Source: Distichodus sexfasciatus (Eukaryota > Chordata > Actinopteri > Characiformes > Distichodontidae). From it: a stretch of DNA of 64,000 nucleotides. This document shows, in pieces, positions 1 to 11,748 of the stretch (position 1 is its first letter; each line of letters starts with the position of its first letter). The translations under genes were made by a program, and so were the position numbers. The stretch is from contig JAVGVS010000476.1 of the NCBI GenBank assembly GCA_032718565.1, forward strand, positions 124,001-188,000, read 5' to 3'. The notes under the pieces were generated by a model. The model was given only the letters and a program-made list of their open reading frames with translations, searched no databases and was not told the DNA's origin.

Positions 1-98
1 AGAGGAATTCTTTACATATAAAGTGAGCACCTTGCAAGGAATGTTGATGTCTGCTTTGTAACAAATGACACTTATATGTTTCTGTAGGAGTCAACTTC

Positions 99-1224
99 AT
101 GATGCCAACCCAAAAAAAAGAGGTTTGGTTGTTACTGTGGTGTTGGCTTGGAGGAATCGGGACCTGCTTATTGTTTTTCCTGTATGCCTCACCTCCATTT
201 TTTTCAACTACCAAGATCTTCCAACAAGAACATTAAAGGAAAACCCTAGGCCTAGGCAACATTAACGTAAACACTGCTCCCCCGCTTACTCCAGCGCCCC
301 AACCTACAACTGCTTCTGAAGAAAAACCCATTCTTCTGCTCTGGGTCTGGCCACTTGACTACAGGTTTAACCTCTGTGACTGCAAAACAATATACAACAT
401 CGATGAGTGTCACCTGACGGACGACAGGAGCCTGTACAACCAGGCGGATGCTGTTCTCATCTTCCACAAAGACGTCAAAAGGGATCTCTCCAACCTTCCG
501 CCTCAACCCCGGCCTCCTTTCCAAAAATGGATTTGGTTTCATGTTGAATCGCCCACAAACGCTCTAAAAATCCCAGGTTTGGAAAACCTCTTCAACCCTT
601 AGTTACAGGCGGGACGCCGACATTTCTGTGCGAAATCGACTAATGGTCAGCAAAAAGCCCAACAAGGATTTCATGATTCCAAAAAAAGACAAGCTCGTCC
701 GCTGGTTCGTGTCCAACGTCGACCCCAGCACTGGGACGGGGACGAGGATGAAGTTCTATGAGGAGCTCAAGAAATATATCCACATAAGCATTTTCGGAGA
801 GATGGCCAACAAACGCTTGCCTATAGAAGACCATTACCCGACTATGGCCAGCTGTAAGTTTTACTTAGCATTCGAGAATTCCATTCACAGAGACTACATT
901 GTCGAGAAGTTTAATGGGCCCCTTGTAGTTGGGACTGTTCCAGTAGTGCTTGGACCTCCACGACAAAATTACGAAGATTTTGCTCCGGGCGACTCTTTTA
1001 TTCATGTAGACGATTTCCCCAGTGCGTCAGCTCTAGCTGACTATCTGCACAAACTGGACCAGGACGATGAGGCTTACAAACGTTATTTTGATTGGAGGAA
1101 ACACATGACTGCGACTCCTCACTTGCTAGAATGGTTTCAGGAGTTTATTATTTATATCTGCAATGCCTGTGAGTATATCTCAAGGCACAAGGAGTACAAA
1201 ACTACACATGACCTCTACAATTAG
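99..1224 (+). pseudogene. Alpha-1,3-fucosyltransferase (GT10, FUT9-like) pseudogene
   Basis: This single-exon frame resembles Golgi type II alpha-1,3-fucosyltransferases, which move fucose from GDP-fucose to N-acetyllactosamine glycans. From the ATG at 99 there is a short basic tail and a hydrophobic anchor, then the family blocks: LLLWVWPLDYRFNLC, LTDDRSLYNQADAVLIFH, RPPFQKWIWFHVESPT, NLSYRRDADI, and the donor-binding region FYLAFENSIHRDYI / VPVVLGPPRQNYE / DSFIHVDDF. It is broken. A TAA at 234-236 interrupts the stem, and one extra base in the CCC run at 596-598 shifts the frame, so NLF and SYRRDAD lie in different frames and a TAG appears at 600. The usual Cys of KLVCW is Arg, and the end stops early at DLYN where family members continue. 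An acceptor-like site at 80-87 precedes it. Length is about 375 codons, near the family norm of about 360. The frameshift alone could be an assembly error, but together the lesions favour a pseudogene. Confidence 0.82.
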
Positions 1225-2842
1225 TATTTCTCATGAGGGACGGCAGGTAGAATGAAGGTCAGTCTATTTTTAATGTTTTAATATTATTTCTGAACATCGA
1301 AAGTTGTTTTACTGTAATAACATTGGATGGTGCAGTATAACATCACAGAATAGACAAAATGGGATGTACACAATTAGTTACATGTGAGAGAGGTTTGGTT
1401 TTGATCATTTTCACTGAAATTGTGCTGTGCAGTAGAGATGTGAATGATGTACTGATTTATGACTGTTTACGTGTACAGTTTTTTTGGAGAGTTACATGGA
1501 TACAGAAATATAGCTTCAGGGAATGTTTTTAAAACTATAAAATGTGTTGTCCATGAAATTGCTGAACCTCATTCTCCAACTGTTAATACAAAAGAAACTT
1601 GTTCTTGAACGTAAACCCCAATTAAGTAGAAAATAATTCAAAATAAATGGTGTGAAAAGTACCAAGGATGCTCGCTACCATCATACGCTCTGTAACACTC
1701 AGTTTCTTTATCAACATGTTATCTAAAAAGAGGAAAAAATAAGTTTTTCTTAATTTATCCATTCATTCAGTTAGTCCCAGGGATGTATTATGTTTCTTTT
1801 TTAAATTACATACATAAAAGCATAAATTAATAACAATTTAATATGTTTCACACATTTATTTTACTTGAAGGTCTGGAGCCCTACAGGTAGTCCTGTAGTC
1901 AATTTTTACTTTTTAAAGTTAGTGAGGAAAACGGTATTTCCACTAACTATTGTTAGGAACAATGTGTTAAAAGAGCTTCCTTTATGACATGTTGACTTCA
2001 TGCTAACTGGTATTTTTCACATGTCATTTCATCCTCAGGTGGAGGAGTTCTCTACTGGTTTGGCAAGTCAAGCCCTGCTCGCAGCACACAGACATTCTCA
2101 TATTTCTTTTTATTTTGTCTTTTGATGCTCCCATCTCTCATCTCCCTGACATAAAAATTAAATCTTGACTTGCTCAAAAAACAAATCTTGAATTGTGCTT
2201 CCTTGTCACTGCTTGATGACTGCATTAGCTTTCCTTGAAACACAAAAAGTTTTGCTGTATGTATTTGCAAGAGGATTAGTGCAAAGACATGTGAAATGTC
2301 ACTGTCAAAAGAAAGCAAAAAAAAAAGAAGTATGTTGCTGGTAATAATGAGTAGTTACTTCACTCCTTGCTGACGAGGGCCATGGTCTGGTCAAATTATG
2401 CAACAAGGTTTACTGTTAATAAAAATAGAGTTCTTCAGATTGCAAACATCCAAATCATTTCCCATTTGGGTTTACCTCTGCCATGTCCATGTCTGCAGAC
2501 ATTTCTCCTGGGCACCTTGGGGGATGACCTATGTTGATATCCCTCCTTATATTCCTTTCACCTGAGGCTGTCCTCAGTAGAAGCTCAGTGCCAGCTCCTC
2601 TGCCAGTGTAAGGTCCTCAGGTAGAAGTCCCCCTCCAGTAGCAGTGGCCTGACTCTTTTTCTTTGCGGCTACAGTGACATTTATACATTTTGAAACTGTG
2701 AAAACTGAAATTTCTTCATAAGCTACTTACCATTATGGACGATTTTTAAATATATTTTCAAATTATTTGCTTACTGCCAGGTTCTTCGCTGTTCACCCTT
2801 GTTCTTATGCAAAGGTTAGACTACTGGGTCAGTAGAGGTCTA
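1225..2842. other. Intergenic, nothing recognised
   Basis: This AT-rich stretch has no supportable gene, RNA or repeat. A short minus-strand frame near 2052-2318 has no recognisable domain and looks like chance. Confidence 0.6.
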
Positions 2843-3480
2843 CAGTGCTGTGAATAAGTATTTTCCCCCTTCCTGATTTCGTTTTTTTGTGTCAGATTAT
2901 CAAACAAATTTAAATATTAGACAAAGATAACCCAAGTAAACACAAAATGCAGTTTTTAAGTGATTATTTTATTTATTAAGGAAAAATTTCTATCCAAACC
3001 TACATGGCCCTATGTGGAAAAGTAATTGCCCCATAAACCTAATAACTGGTTGTGCCACCTTTAGCAGCAACAACTGCAATTAAGCGTTTGTGATAACTGG
3101 CAATGAGTCTTTCACATTGCTGTGGAGGGATTTTGGGATTTTGGCCCACTCTTCTTTGCAGAAGTGTTAATTCAGCCCTATTGGAGGGTTTCCGAGCATG
3201 AACCGCCTTTTTAAGGTCATGCCACAGCATCTCAATTGGACTCAGGTCCGGACTTTGACTAGACCACTCCAGAACCTTCATTTAGTTTTTTTAAGCCATT
3301 CAGAGGTGGACTTGCTGGTGTGTTTTGGATCATTGCCCTGCTGCAGTACCCAAGTGTACTTCAGCTTGAGTCACAAACTGATAGCCACACATTCCTTCAG
3401 AGTTTTTTGTGAGAGCGAATTCATGGTTCCATCAATCACAGCGAGTAAGTCAGGTCCTGAAGCAGCAAAATATTAAGATC
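2843..3480 (-). mobile_element. Tc1/mariner transposon relic
   Basis: The element begins after a TA at 2841-2842 with CAGTGCTGTGAATAAG, the kind of terminal inverted repeat seen on fish Tc1-like elements. On the minus strand it holds the transposase C-terminus. The other end is degraded and I could not place it exactly. Confidence 0.7.
3039..3281 (-). pseudogene. Tc1 transposase C-terminal fragment
   Basis: The 80-residue minus-strand frame reads VLEWSSQSPDLSPIEMLWHD and then ERLIASYHKRLIAVVAAKGG. This is the standard end of Tc1 transposase, including the final acidic residue of the DDE triad within PIE. The N-terminal helix-turn-helix and the first two catalytic acids are missing, so it is a dead fragment. 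Confidence 0.8.
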
Positions 3481-3504
3481 TCCAGAATCCTGGAGGGTCT
3501 GATT

Positions 3505-3710
3505 GTCATTCCAGCACCACAGTGCACCACAATCAAATGTGATACATGAGGGCGATGGGCAGCTTTGAGGATACCTAAGGATGCAGGACCCGAATTTACC
3601 TTGCTCATGAGTACCTCAGTGGTGGTACCTTTTTTACCCGTCGAGGACTTTCGAACAGTCGACCTTTAGATCGCAGACAAACTCTCCCTATCGTTAAGAT
3701 TACTGCTTCT
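3505..3710 (-). repeat. tRNA-derived SINE, degenerate copy
   Basis: The reverse complement of a SINE family found many times here. Its tail reads CACCACAGTGCACCACAA and its body CTCATGAGTACCTCAGTGG. The tRNA-like head with an A/B-box remnant lies near 3640-3700 and is badly mutated. Confidence 0.6.
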
Positions 3711-3753
3711 TAAATTCAGGAGTCTGCACTCCTCTCCCACCCTAGCGCCTTGT

Positions 3754-3821
3754 GGAGGATGTTGGCTCTGGTTCTCCTTGCCTGAGATGGCTGTCAAGCA
3801 GAACCAGAGCCAGCATCCTCC
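3754..3821. other. Hairpin with 22-bp arms
   Basis: Arms at 3754-3775 and 3800-3821 are reverse complements at 21 of 22 positions, and the one difference is a G-U pair in RNA. The loop is 24 nt. A few more pairs form outside with one bulge, so the size and shape are like a pre-miRNA. I recognise no known miRNA seed, so a miniature inverted repeat is equally possible. Confidence 0.5.
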
Positions 3822-4587
3822 AACAATGTAAGAAAGAGGAAGAAGACGCCACAACGATACAGGCTTCTGGCAAACCGTTGCCTTTAACCTTTGGGCAATG
3901 TTGCTGCAAATGTGCGGCAAGGTCATATATTCACATGCAAATGTTTTGTGGAAGCCTGTGGTGGAGTTCCTAGCAAACTTTGGAAAACCTATGCACCTGG
4001 CAAATTTGTCACCAACAGTTTTTCATTATGGGCAAGTTGTTTTAGCCAGTCTCTGCTCAATTTGTCCACTAAGCTGAAACATTTGTCACTAATGGTAGTG
4101 CATATGTTTAGAAAATTGTATGAAGTTTTGTGGTGACTGACAATGACAAACATGTGGCAACATATTCGAGCAAACTCCACTGTTCCGACCAATTCCTTTT
4201 GAGTTTGCGCTAAACTACACAAACATTTTGTTGTAAATACTACGTGAAAGTGAGCAGTTTCATTCCTTACAACTATTTGGTGGTGAAACAGATGATCAGA
4301 GACCCAGCTGTGAGTATTTTTAATCCTCTTAACCACACACTGATATGACGTAAAAGTAATGTGCAAAATGCAAAAAAGAGCAACAATTAAATTTTTATGG
4401 CAACTCTGCCATAAACAAATGTACATGAAAAAATTCCCAGTTTGCACTAAAAATAAAGATTTAATTCGAATAATTGTAGACTCAATGTAGTGATGTATTT
4501 CAACCACTAGAGGGAGCAATGCACTAAATTCCATCAAACTGCCAGGTTTTTACAACAGCTTCAACTAGAAGTTTAACCAGTTAAGTA
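3822..4587. other. Intergenic, nothing recognised
   Basis: Unique-looking sequence. A 182-residue minus-strand frame covers 3989-4537, but it has no recognisable domain and its composition matches the background. Confidence 0.5.
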
Positions 4588-4588
4588 G

Positions 4589-4645
<57 letters not shown>

Positions 4646-4686
4646 TGTGTGTATGGCCAATAATAATAATAATAATAATAATAATC
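4588..4686. repeat. (ATA)n microsatellite
   Basis: Two blocks of AAT/ATA repeats, split by a short TGTGTGTATGGCC spacer. Confidence 0.95.
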
Positions 4687-5730
4687 CTCCCAAAGTTCAT
4701 TCAATAAAAATAAAACAAAATAACAAAACAACAGGCAGTAATTAATGAAAAATGTTTGTATTTTTTTAAGCACCAATAGATTGCAGAGCATTCCATAGCA
4801 TAGTATTTGCTTTTAAAAGTAGTTATCATTGCCATCAAGCATTTTTACAGCCCAACAATTCTGACATTCATCCTGCTCGGAATTTATGTTTTGATGCAGG
4901 AGTGTTCAAAGGCTCCATTGAAAAGGACTCTACATCTTTGCAGCTCATGGCTTTTCTGCCATTTTATTCAACAAACACCCTGTGACCGCAATCCTGATGA
5001 TGAAGAGGCCAAGCAGGTTCTCATGGCTTATGGTCACCAGCATGGACCACTTGTTTGTGATGGCCTCTAATTGATTATCCACTAGTGCTAGAGGCAGGAG
5101 ATGTTGTCTTTGTGCTGATTAGAGGTGTAGGCAGTGATATCTGATAGTTCAAATATACGCTTTTCAGTGGTCATCTCATACCTCTGTGAAGAAATGGAGG
5201 CGTTGGTACTTTATTTGTAGTGATTAGCATGTGCCTACAAGCTTGGCAAGAAGAAGAAGCTTGATTATGTTCTTCTTTGTAAACAAATCAGCAGTTTAAG
5301 ATAAAATCAATTCTCCCTGTATTTTTCTTTTGTCTCTGAATGCCTTGTTTTCGTGATTTATGATGCCATTTGTGTCGGAGTTGAATGGACACAGAGAGAA
5401 CAACGGAGCTCTTCTTAAGTTTGGTCTTAAATTTGTTAGAATGTTAAATGGCACAATATTGGTACACTGTAAGACGTTTCCATAACCTAATGTTACTCTT
5501 GTCAAATGACAATAAATTTTGCAGCATTATCGTTTGTCATTCCTTTTGCCAGATAAACTTCCAGGTGAAATTTCTAAAATAAGCGTCTAGATATATACAT
5601 ATTTTAATAAATAAGAATAAATAAATATTGTATTAAAATTTGCAAGTTGCTTTTTAAATATCAAGTTCAAATCCTTATGAATAAAGAATAAAAATATTGC
5701 ACTGTTCTTTGCAAGTTTGTTATTCACAGT
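4687..5730. other. Intergenic, nothing recognised
   Basis: No gene or named repeat seen. The last 200 bases are very AT-rich. Confidence 0.5.
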
Positions 5731-6029
5731 CAGCCCTGGACTGGCCATCTGGCGTACCGGGCGATGCCCGGTGGGCCGACGCACACTTTTGGGCCGGCCC
5801 GGGACTGTCATAATTTGCCCCAAAAAGTATATTATAAATCATTTTATAATGCTTTATATAAAATAATGTATAAATTTATTTAAAAATATAATTAATACAT
5901 TTATTAAAAATATAATTTATAAATTTATTAAAAATAATCATTAAAAATATTTTTTTAAAAAGCCAAAAATCATTGTTGGTTTTTAACCAAGCATATCAAA
6001 TTGTGCCATTTGAGCTGAGAGAAGTGGCT

Positions 6030-6233
6030 ATGGAGAAACCGAAAAAGCGCAAAGGGGGCGCAGAAAAGCTGCGAGAAAAAAGGCAAAAAAGCCTTCAAGT
6101 GGACGCAGCAAAATGCGCAAAACTTACAGATATGTTTGCTATCACGACAGCTGCCGAGGAGACAGAGGCGCGATTCAGAGGGAATACGGAGAGAGGACGA
6201 CGACGAGGAGGGAAGACGTGGCCAAGGAACTGA
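6030..6233 (+). pseudogene. hAT-like transposase N-terminal fragment
   Basis: From the ATG at 6030 the frame reads MEKPKKRKGGAEKLREKRQK and then AAKCAKLTDMF. This basic opening, followed by a KLTDMF block, is typical of the N-terminus of ZMYM/TTF-like hAT transposases in fish. The frame ends within 70 codons with no zinc finger or catalytic core nearby. Confidence 0.5.
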
Positions 6234-6326
6234 GGAAGAGGTCACGTAGCTGCCTGTCAGCGGTAAAAGTAGCCAGAAATGTTAATGTAGAGGACGTTTC
6301 ATGTAGGGAGTGCAAAGGGCTGGAGT

Positions 6327-6367
6327 GTGTGTGTGTGTGTGTGTGGGTGGGTGTGTGTGTGTGTGTG
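6327..6367. repeat. (TG)n microsatellite
   Basis: An interrupted TG run. Confidence 0.9.
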
Positions 6368-6629
6368 AACATCGATAAGCTCAACAGGAGACCATTAATA
6401 AGCAAGAGTTCGAGCAGTTGTGGAGAGAGCAGGTAGAAACCAGGCCTTAAAAGTTAAGCAGGGGAGTTGTAACACCACCAGTTCAGCATTCAGGGATAAG
6501 ATACGAGTCATGTTTCAGTCTCCTCAGACTTCCTTTGCGATCACACATGGACATTTTCAAGTCGTTGGTGCAATTGAATTGGTGCAATGGAGCAAGGAGC
6601 AAAAATCAAAGTCTGAGCTAAGAAAGTAA

Positions 6630-7370
6630 CTTTTAAAAAAAACAAACGTTTTTTTCTAGTGCTTTCATCGTTATAGATAACGTTGGCCCTTGAGTTATGT
6701 CGTCGAGCACAGTTTTAGTAAAAGAATGGTGCTGTGCTTCATCCCTTGCTGTGTCAAAGCACCATGTAGCAAGTAGAGAAAAAAGCCATGTTCTCTAAAA
6801 AAACTGTTCTGTGGTACGGGGCTAGTAGACATATCCATGTTCATTCATTTCATCTTCGTGTGTGTGACTCTTCAGCTCTCTCCCTCCCCCCCGAGACACA
6901 AATACACACATACACACACACACAAAGTATAAACGTTATGCTTTTTTAAATATTTTGTTTAAAACATTATGATCTTCATTCTCTATGTGAAGAATGGACT
7001 GCCTCATTATACAACACTATGTTGGTGAATCTATTTTCAAACCTGCCTATTTTATTACATGGGTTCCATTGTTTTCTGCATTTTTCTCTACCTGTTACAA
7101 CCCACCCCAATGGGTGTTGACCTACCCAGTAATTAGGGGTGGTGAGTTATATTTCAAAGGTATCTCTGTATTTGTCATAATCTCACAAATTCTGTGATAT
7201 AGTTGAGGAATTTAAATGATTTGCCACCTTAGTAGACAAATGTGGGTAGTTTGCCCTAAAAGTTCAGAACTGTAGCTTTTAAAAAATGGTAGTTTAGGTG
7301 CCGAAGAAAAATGTGTTACAACCATACCCGGTCTCCCCTGCTTATCTGATTTAATCTCTCTCTGTCACTC
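6630..7370. other. Interior of hAT composite, nothing recognised
   Basis: No coding or repeat identity could be assigned. Short CA runs occur at about 6900-6925 and 7380-7400. Confidence 0.4.
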
Positions 7371-7478
7371 TCTCTCTCTCGCACACACACACACACACAC
7401 TAAAACCAGGGCCTCAGCAGTACCCACTGGGGATTAAGTGGAACCCCGGCCTGACCTCTCCTCCGTCCCTCTCGGCAG

Positions 7479-7590
7479 ACTGGGCCTGCAGATTTCCGAC
7501 CAGGAGTTTGAACAGCTGGCCGACAGGCTTCCCCTCGACCGGCTCGAAAATGTCCAGTACACCGTCTTCATGGCCGACTTCTGACAGCAG
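7479..7590 (+). pseudogene. Orphan EF-hand-like exon with stop
   Basis: A pyrimidine tract ending CTCGGCAG precedes a 112-nt block followed by a GTACCT donor. The frame reads LGLQISDQEFEQLADRLPLD and then VQYTVFMADF, a helix-loop-helix spacing like degenerate EF-hands of EFCAB-type proteins. A TGA two codons before the donor breaks the frame. GC content is far above its AT-rich surroundings. I see no neighbouring exons, so it is an isolated relic or captured exon. Confidence 0.5.
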
Positions 7591-7689
7591 GTACCTAAAA
7601 AATGTGTGTGCTCTTGAGAAGTGCTAGAAAGAGTTACATAAACTGATAAAATTCAAATATGTAGCTAAATTGTACCTACGTATTCAGTC

Positions 7690-8035
7690 AGTCAGTCGTT
7701 ATCTTAACCACTTATTCCCAACTGGGGTCGCGGGGGAACCGGAGCCTATCCGTAGCCTATAGCGGGCGCAGGCGGGGAACAACCCTGGGCAGGCGCCAAC
7801 ACACAGGGTACACAGAGTCACACCTTACAGGCCAATTTTAGAGTCACCAATCAACCTATATTGCATGCCTTTGGACCGTGAGAGGAAACCGGAGCACCCG
7901 GAAACCCATGCGAACACGGACAGAGAATACAAACTCCACACAGAAAGGCCCTCTGACAGTCCCGGGTTCAACCCAGGACCTTCCGTGCTGTGAGGCGCAG
8001 CGCTGACCACTGCCACTGTGCCATGCCCTGCACAT
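7690..8035. repeat. Dispersed teleost LINE/SINE tail repeat
   Basis: This block carries GGAGCCTATC, GGCGCAGGCGGGGAACA, AGAGTCACCAATCAACCT, CAAACTCCACACAGAAAGG and CTGTGAGGCGCAGCGCTGAC, a string of motifs I associate with a very common fish interspersed repeat. I cannot assign it to a named LINE or SINE. Confidence 0.6.
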
Positions 8036-8440
8036 ATTCATATTTGTTCATTTGTTCATACTTATGTGCCATAAACAAGAAAATTTCGGCCTTTATATGT
8101 AGATATATGCAATCACAAGCCAGCAAATGTGAAATCAATGAGATAAAACATCAGATCTAGAAAATTACATATATAATGAAAATACATAAACATCAGTATT
8201 TTTATATTATAGCTACTATATTTTCTTATTTCAGTTACTTTACATACTTACTTTTAAAAGCGCTTTTAAATGTTAATGTTGACAGTAAAATAATCTGAGA
8301 AAATCAAAAAGTTAAAACAAGTCTTTCTTCAATTAATCTCAATCATATGCTTTAGGGCTGACTATCTCATGGATTAAGCCTGAATACTAGACTTCTAAAT
8401 TGTATTACCAATGAGAGTTACCATTCAAACTCATTTACAT

Positions 8441-8443
<3 letters not shown>

Positions 8444-8530
<87 letters not shown>

Positions 8531-8538
8531 ATATATAT
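8444..8538. repeat. (TA)n(TG)n microsatellite
   Basis: About 35 TA units, then TG units and a short TA run. Confidence 0.95.
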
Positions 8539-8637
8539 TGATTGGAAATTTAACAGCGTTAATTACGTTAATTAATTTGAAAAAAAGAGAACTTTTTGTC
8601 AATACGTTCCTGGTCACCCGATTACACGAGCTGCAAA

Positions 8638-8830
8638 ATGGAAGAATCAGAAAAGCGCATTGCTAGGACTGATCGGAGAGCCAAATTTCATTTCAAAGAC
8701 GCTACCTATTGGAAGCCTTGATAAAAGCGGTTTTGTGCAAACTGTGCAAAAAATTTACGCCTACCGAAGCACTTCAACCGTACGGTACCATCTAACATGC
8801 TGCAGCGAGCACAGAAACTGTGGGAGCTGT
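8638..8830 (+). pseudogene. BED-type zinc finger transposase relic
   Basis: The ATG at 8638 opens MEESEKRIARTDRRAKFHFK, then stops at TGA. Just downstream, with frameshifts, come VLCKLCKK and then STVRYHLTCCSEH, which fits the C-x2-C and histidine spacing of BED fingers in hAT transposases. It is a broken N-terminal fragment. Confidence 0.45.
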
Positions 8831-8953
8831 TAACTAACAGTCAGTTGATTACCAACAAAAGGTAGCCGACAGGTGTCTGTTTTTGAATTGAAATGCAGTT
8901 TAAATGCTTTTTTTTCAGAGACTGACTTGGTTTACAATATTTGTGTCCATGTC

Positions 8954-8956
<3 letters not shown>

Positions 8957-8987
<31 letters not shown>

Positions 8988-8988
8988 T

Positions 8989-9022
<34 letters not shown>
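8957..9022. repeat. (TA)n microsatellite
   Basis: Two TA runs around a short CTCCA spacer. Confidence 0.9.
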
Positions 9023-9024
<2 letters not shown>

Positions 9025-9438
9025 TAATGAAAATTGATTCCACAAGAAACCCAACAATTGTTTACGTGCACTGCTTGTTTGAACTTTTGTGACTAATTTT
9101 AACTATTTGTTATTGGATCCATAGAGTGTTTAGTGCCTGGAGAAACTGTGTGTGTGTGATAACTTTACGTCCTTTTTAGGTTCCCATTGAGAAATCTGAC
9201 TGTAGCAGCGTTGCAGGACTCTGCTGTGCAGGATTTGTGACCATGTTGTTGGACAGCGGTGTCCTACTTGTGGTGGCTATAGTGGAGTCAGAGTGTGAGT
9301 TTTGTTTGTATAGCGTGTTTGACTGCTGGGGTTCAGATAAGGCCTAAAGACCCCTATTGTGTATTCTCATTTTCTCATTCTCATCCTTTTCTCATTTTTC
9401 TCTCTTACTTTTCTTTTTAATTTATTTTTTTATTTCTC

Positions 9439-9439
<1 letters not shown>

Positions 9440-9472
<33 letters not shown>

Positions 9473-9523
9473 CTCTATCTATCTATCTGACTGTCTGACT
9501 GTCTGTCTGTCTGTCTGTCTATC
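9440..9523. repeat. (TATC)n/(TGTC)n microsatellite
   Basis: Tetranucleotide TATC units grade into TGTC units. Confidence 0.95.
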
Positions 9524-9641
9524 TGTCCTTCTCCTCCCACTTCCTTAGGAGAGAAAAAGGGTGTAGTTCGGGAAAAGATAGAACTTGGGTCAGATCATGC
9601 TTGTAGGGAATAGCAGGTTAAGAAAGTCCACGATATCTGAG

Positions 9642-9646
<5 letters not shown>

Positions 9647-9677
<31 letters not shown>

Positions 9678-9744
9678 CACCTATCTCTCTCTCTCTCTCT
9701 CTCTCTCTCTGTCCACCTATCTCTCTCTCTCTCTCTCTCTCCCT

Positions 9745-9790
<46 letters not shown>

Positions 9791-9812
9791 CACCTCTCTC
9801 TCTCTCTCTCTC
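9647..9812. repeat. (CT)n microsatellite
   Basis: Long CT runs broken by two copies of GTCCACCTAT and other short spacers. Open frames across it are repeat translations. Confidence 0.95.
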
Positions 9813-10062
9813 CTTGTGACACTGTGGCCATCTCTCCCGAGATAAATCCCTAAGTAGTGAAAGAGCATATAAGTTCATGGTTACTCTCTTCCTTGTAGAC
9901 TGCTGCACTTTATTTTAATTTTGATATCACACAACGTGCACATATATCCTCTTGTATGTCATGTGCTTTCACATATCGTGTAAATAATCATAGTGGGCCG
10001 CCATGACCAAAAAATGCCAGGGCCGTTTTTTGGTCCCAGTCCAGCCCTGTCTCCCGATATGC

Positions 10063-11179
10063 CACTCCGGGCCTGGTGTTAGCAGATTTTCTTAAAGTTA
10101 AGAACTTTAGTGAACAATTATCCATATTTATTTACTGTGAATTGTCCATATTTGGACCTTGAACCTATAGTGTGTGTTAAGGGAGTGCAAAAGTATTCTC
10201 TTTATCTGTATCAAAATTGTGTAATGTCAAAGGAATTTTTCTGTTATACTCAGTGGCAAAATCAGTGGACAAATGTGGCTTGTCACAGCTTCCATCCTGC
10301 AACAAGATTTGGGATATCCGTGGGAATGGTGTCCATTTCTGAGGTATGATAGAGATACTGGAAAAAAAGACACATAATTATCCATATTTATCTACTTGGA
10401 TTTGTCCATATTTGGACAAAGTGTTTGACCTGAAGTTTGACTACTTGACTACCTTGGGCATACAAAAGCGAAAGCGATTATTCTCGCCAGAGTCATTGTG
10501 AACACAGCTCAGAACAGAACAAGAAATGAATATTTTCAATGTTAGAGTTTATATTTAAATAAATATGTACAATCATGCAGAATTCTAATACACACTTATA
10601 ACAATATACACTTTACACTCAAACAACAAATGATTTGTTGATTTAAAGCTGTGCTGATCAGCCTGAGATTAACACCCCTCCGAATCTCTATACCTTGTTA
10701 AAATCATTTCTTAGTATTTATTTTTATACTCTTTTGTGTGTGTGAAGGTATAAATTTTCAGTCGTTTATGTGACTTTTTCAATAGTATATGTACTGTAAA
10801 TGTTTTCACTTGTAAGGGTGTGCAGTTTTCAGTTTTAGTATGTGAATTATTTTGATTTCACATATGTGTCTGCATGATAATTCTGAATAAAGTCCATAAG
10901 CGCCCCTCACAAGTCAGTCCGCTGGAGTCGCCCTGCTGCCCTTCAAGGTCATTTTTCCAGCACAGAACTGGGCGTGATACTGTTTTATAGCATCATTATT
11001 TGTTTCCAAAATATACACAAATAGTAGATAAAAATATGTAAAACTATGCTCATAAAATTGCATACAAAACACTGAGACAACACATGAACCACGCTAATTT
11101 AATAATAAAGGCCTCTTATTATTCTTTTGATGTGTTTTATACAACATTTTTTATTTGTCACATTAATATCTTAAGGGCT
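10063..11179. other. Intergenic, nothing recognised
   Basis: AT-rich. A motif pairing TTATCCATATTTAT with GTCCATATTTGGAC occurs twice (about 10121 and 10379), so a short local duplication is likely. No gene seen. Confidence 0.5.
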
Positions 11180-11290
11180 TGAATCAAAGGCAAGTGGACT
11201 TCTTTTCAACGTTTCATCTCTCGTCTCAAAGGCATCTTCAGTTCTAAAAGTCTGATGGAGTTCCAGGTTTTCAAATTGATATCATCCGTA
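11180..11290 (-). repeat. Dispersed repeat, Penelope-associated type
   Basis: Reads CAAAGGCAAGTGGACTTC, then CAACGTTTCATCTCTCGTC and CATCTTCAGTTCT, a block common in fish genomes. A diverged inverted partner lies near 13985-14060, so the pair flanks the reverse transcriptase relic at 12147-12950. Confidence 0.45.
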
Positions 11291-11748
11291 CTTTATTCAA
11301 ACCTGCTTGAATGTGACAACAGCACCATCTTGTGTTCCTCAACTAAAATGTTAACTTAAATGTGAGAACTGATTTAAAAAAAAACTTTTTTCTTTTATAT
11401 GGATGTCATGCATATTGCTGAATTTGGAACAATGCGTTTAAATAAGTCTCATTAGTGTTCAAAACCATTTTTTACTTCTTTATCTAATTTTCACTACCAA
11501 GGGTTATGTCACTGCAATTGGGGATCTGTAGCCTTTATTTCCTCCATGTTTATTTAAATGTTTAATTATTGAGGAATAACCAAAATAGCAAATTATTACT
11601 TATTATATTAGTTTTTTTTTTCTTTCTTGGTCAGCATCATAAATGGAAAGAGCTGAGAACTGAAACACCATCTTGCGTTGAACGGTGTATGTTTCAATTA
11701 ACAAATACTTGAAACCTGTCTCCTGATGTCTGACCTTTCTTATTCCAG

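Larger units (their letters stand above)
5731..10062. mobile_element. Composite hAT-type element with nested debris
   Basis: AGCCCTGGACTGGCC near 5733 and CCAGTCCAGCCCTG near 10045 form an imperfect inverted pair like the ends of fish hAT elements that begin CAGGGCTGGACTGG. Near the left end is a hAT-like N-terminal frame. The middle holds a LINE/SINE-type tail, a second BED-finger relic, an exon-like fragment and several microsatellites, so it was heavily invaded. No matching 8-bp duplication could be read, so pairing the two ends is inference. Confidence 0.45.

Noticed and set aside
252..542. 96-codon minus-strand frame
   Set aside because: It is the antisense shadow of the fucosyltransferase pseudogene, which has clear family motifs on the plus strand.
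3989..4537. 182-codon minus-strand ORF
   Set aside because: No recognisable domain, composition like the background, and no splice or promoter context.
9585..9908. Long Ser/Leu or Arg/Glu repeat frames on both strands
   Set aside because: They come from the (CT)n microsatellite.
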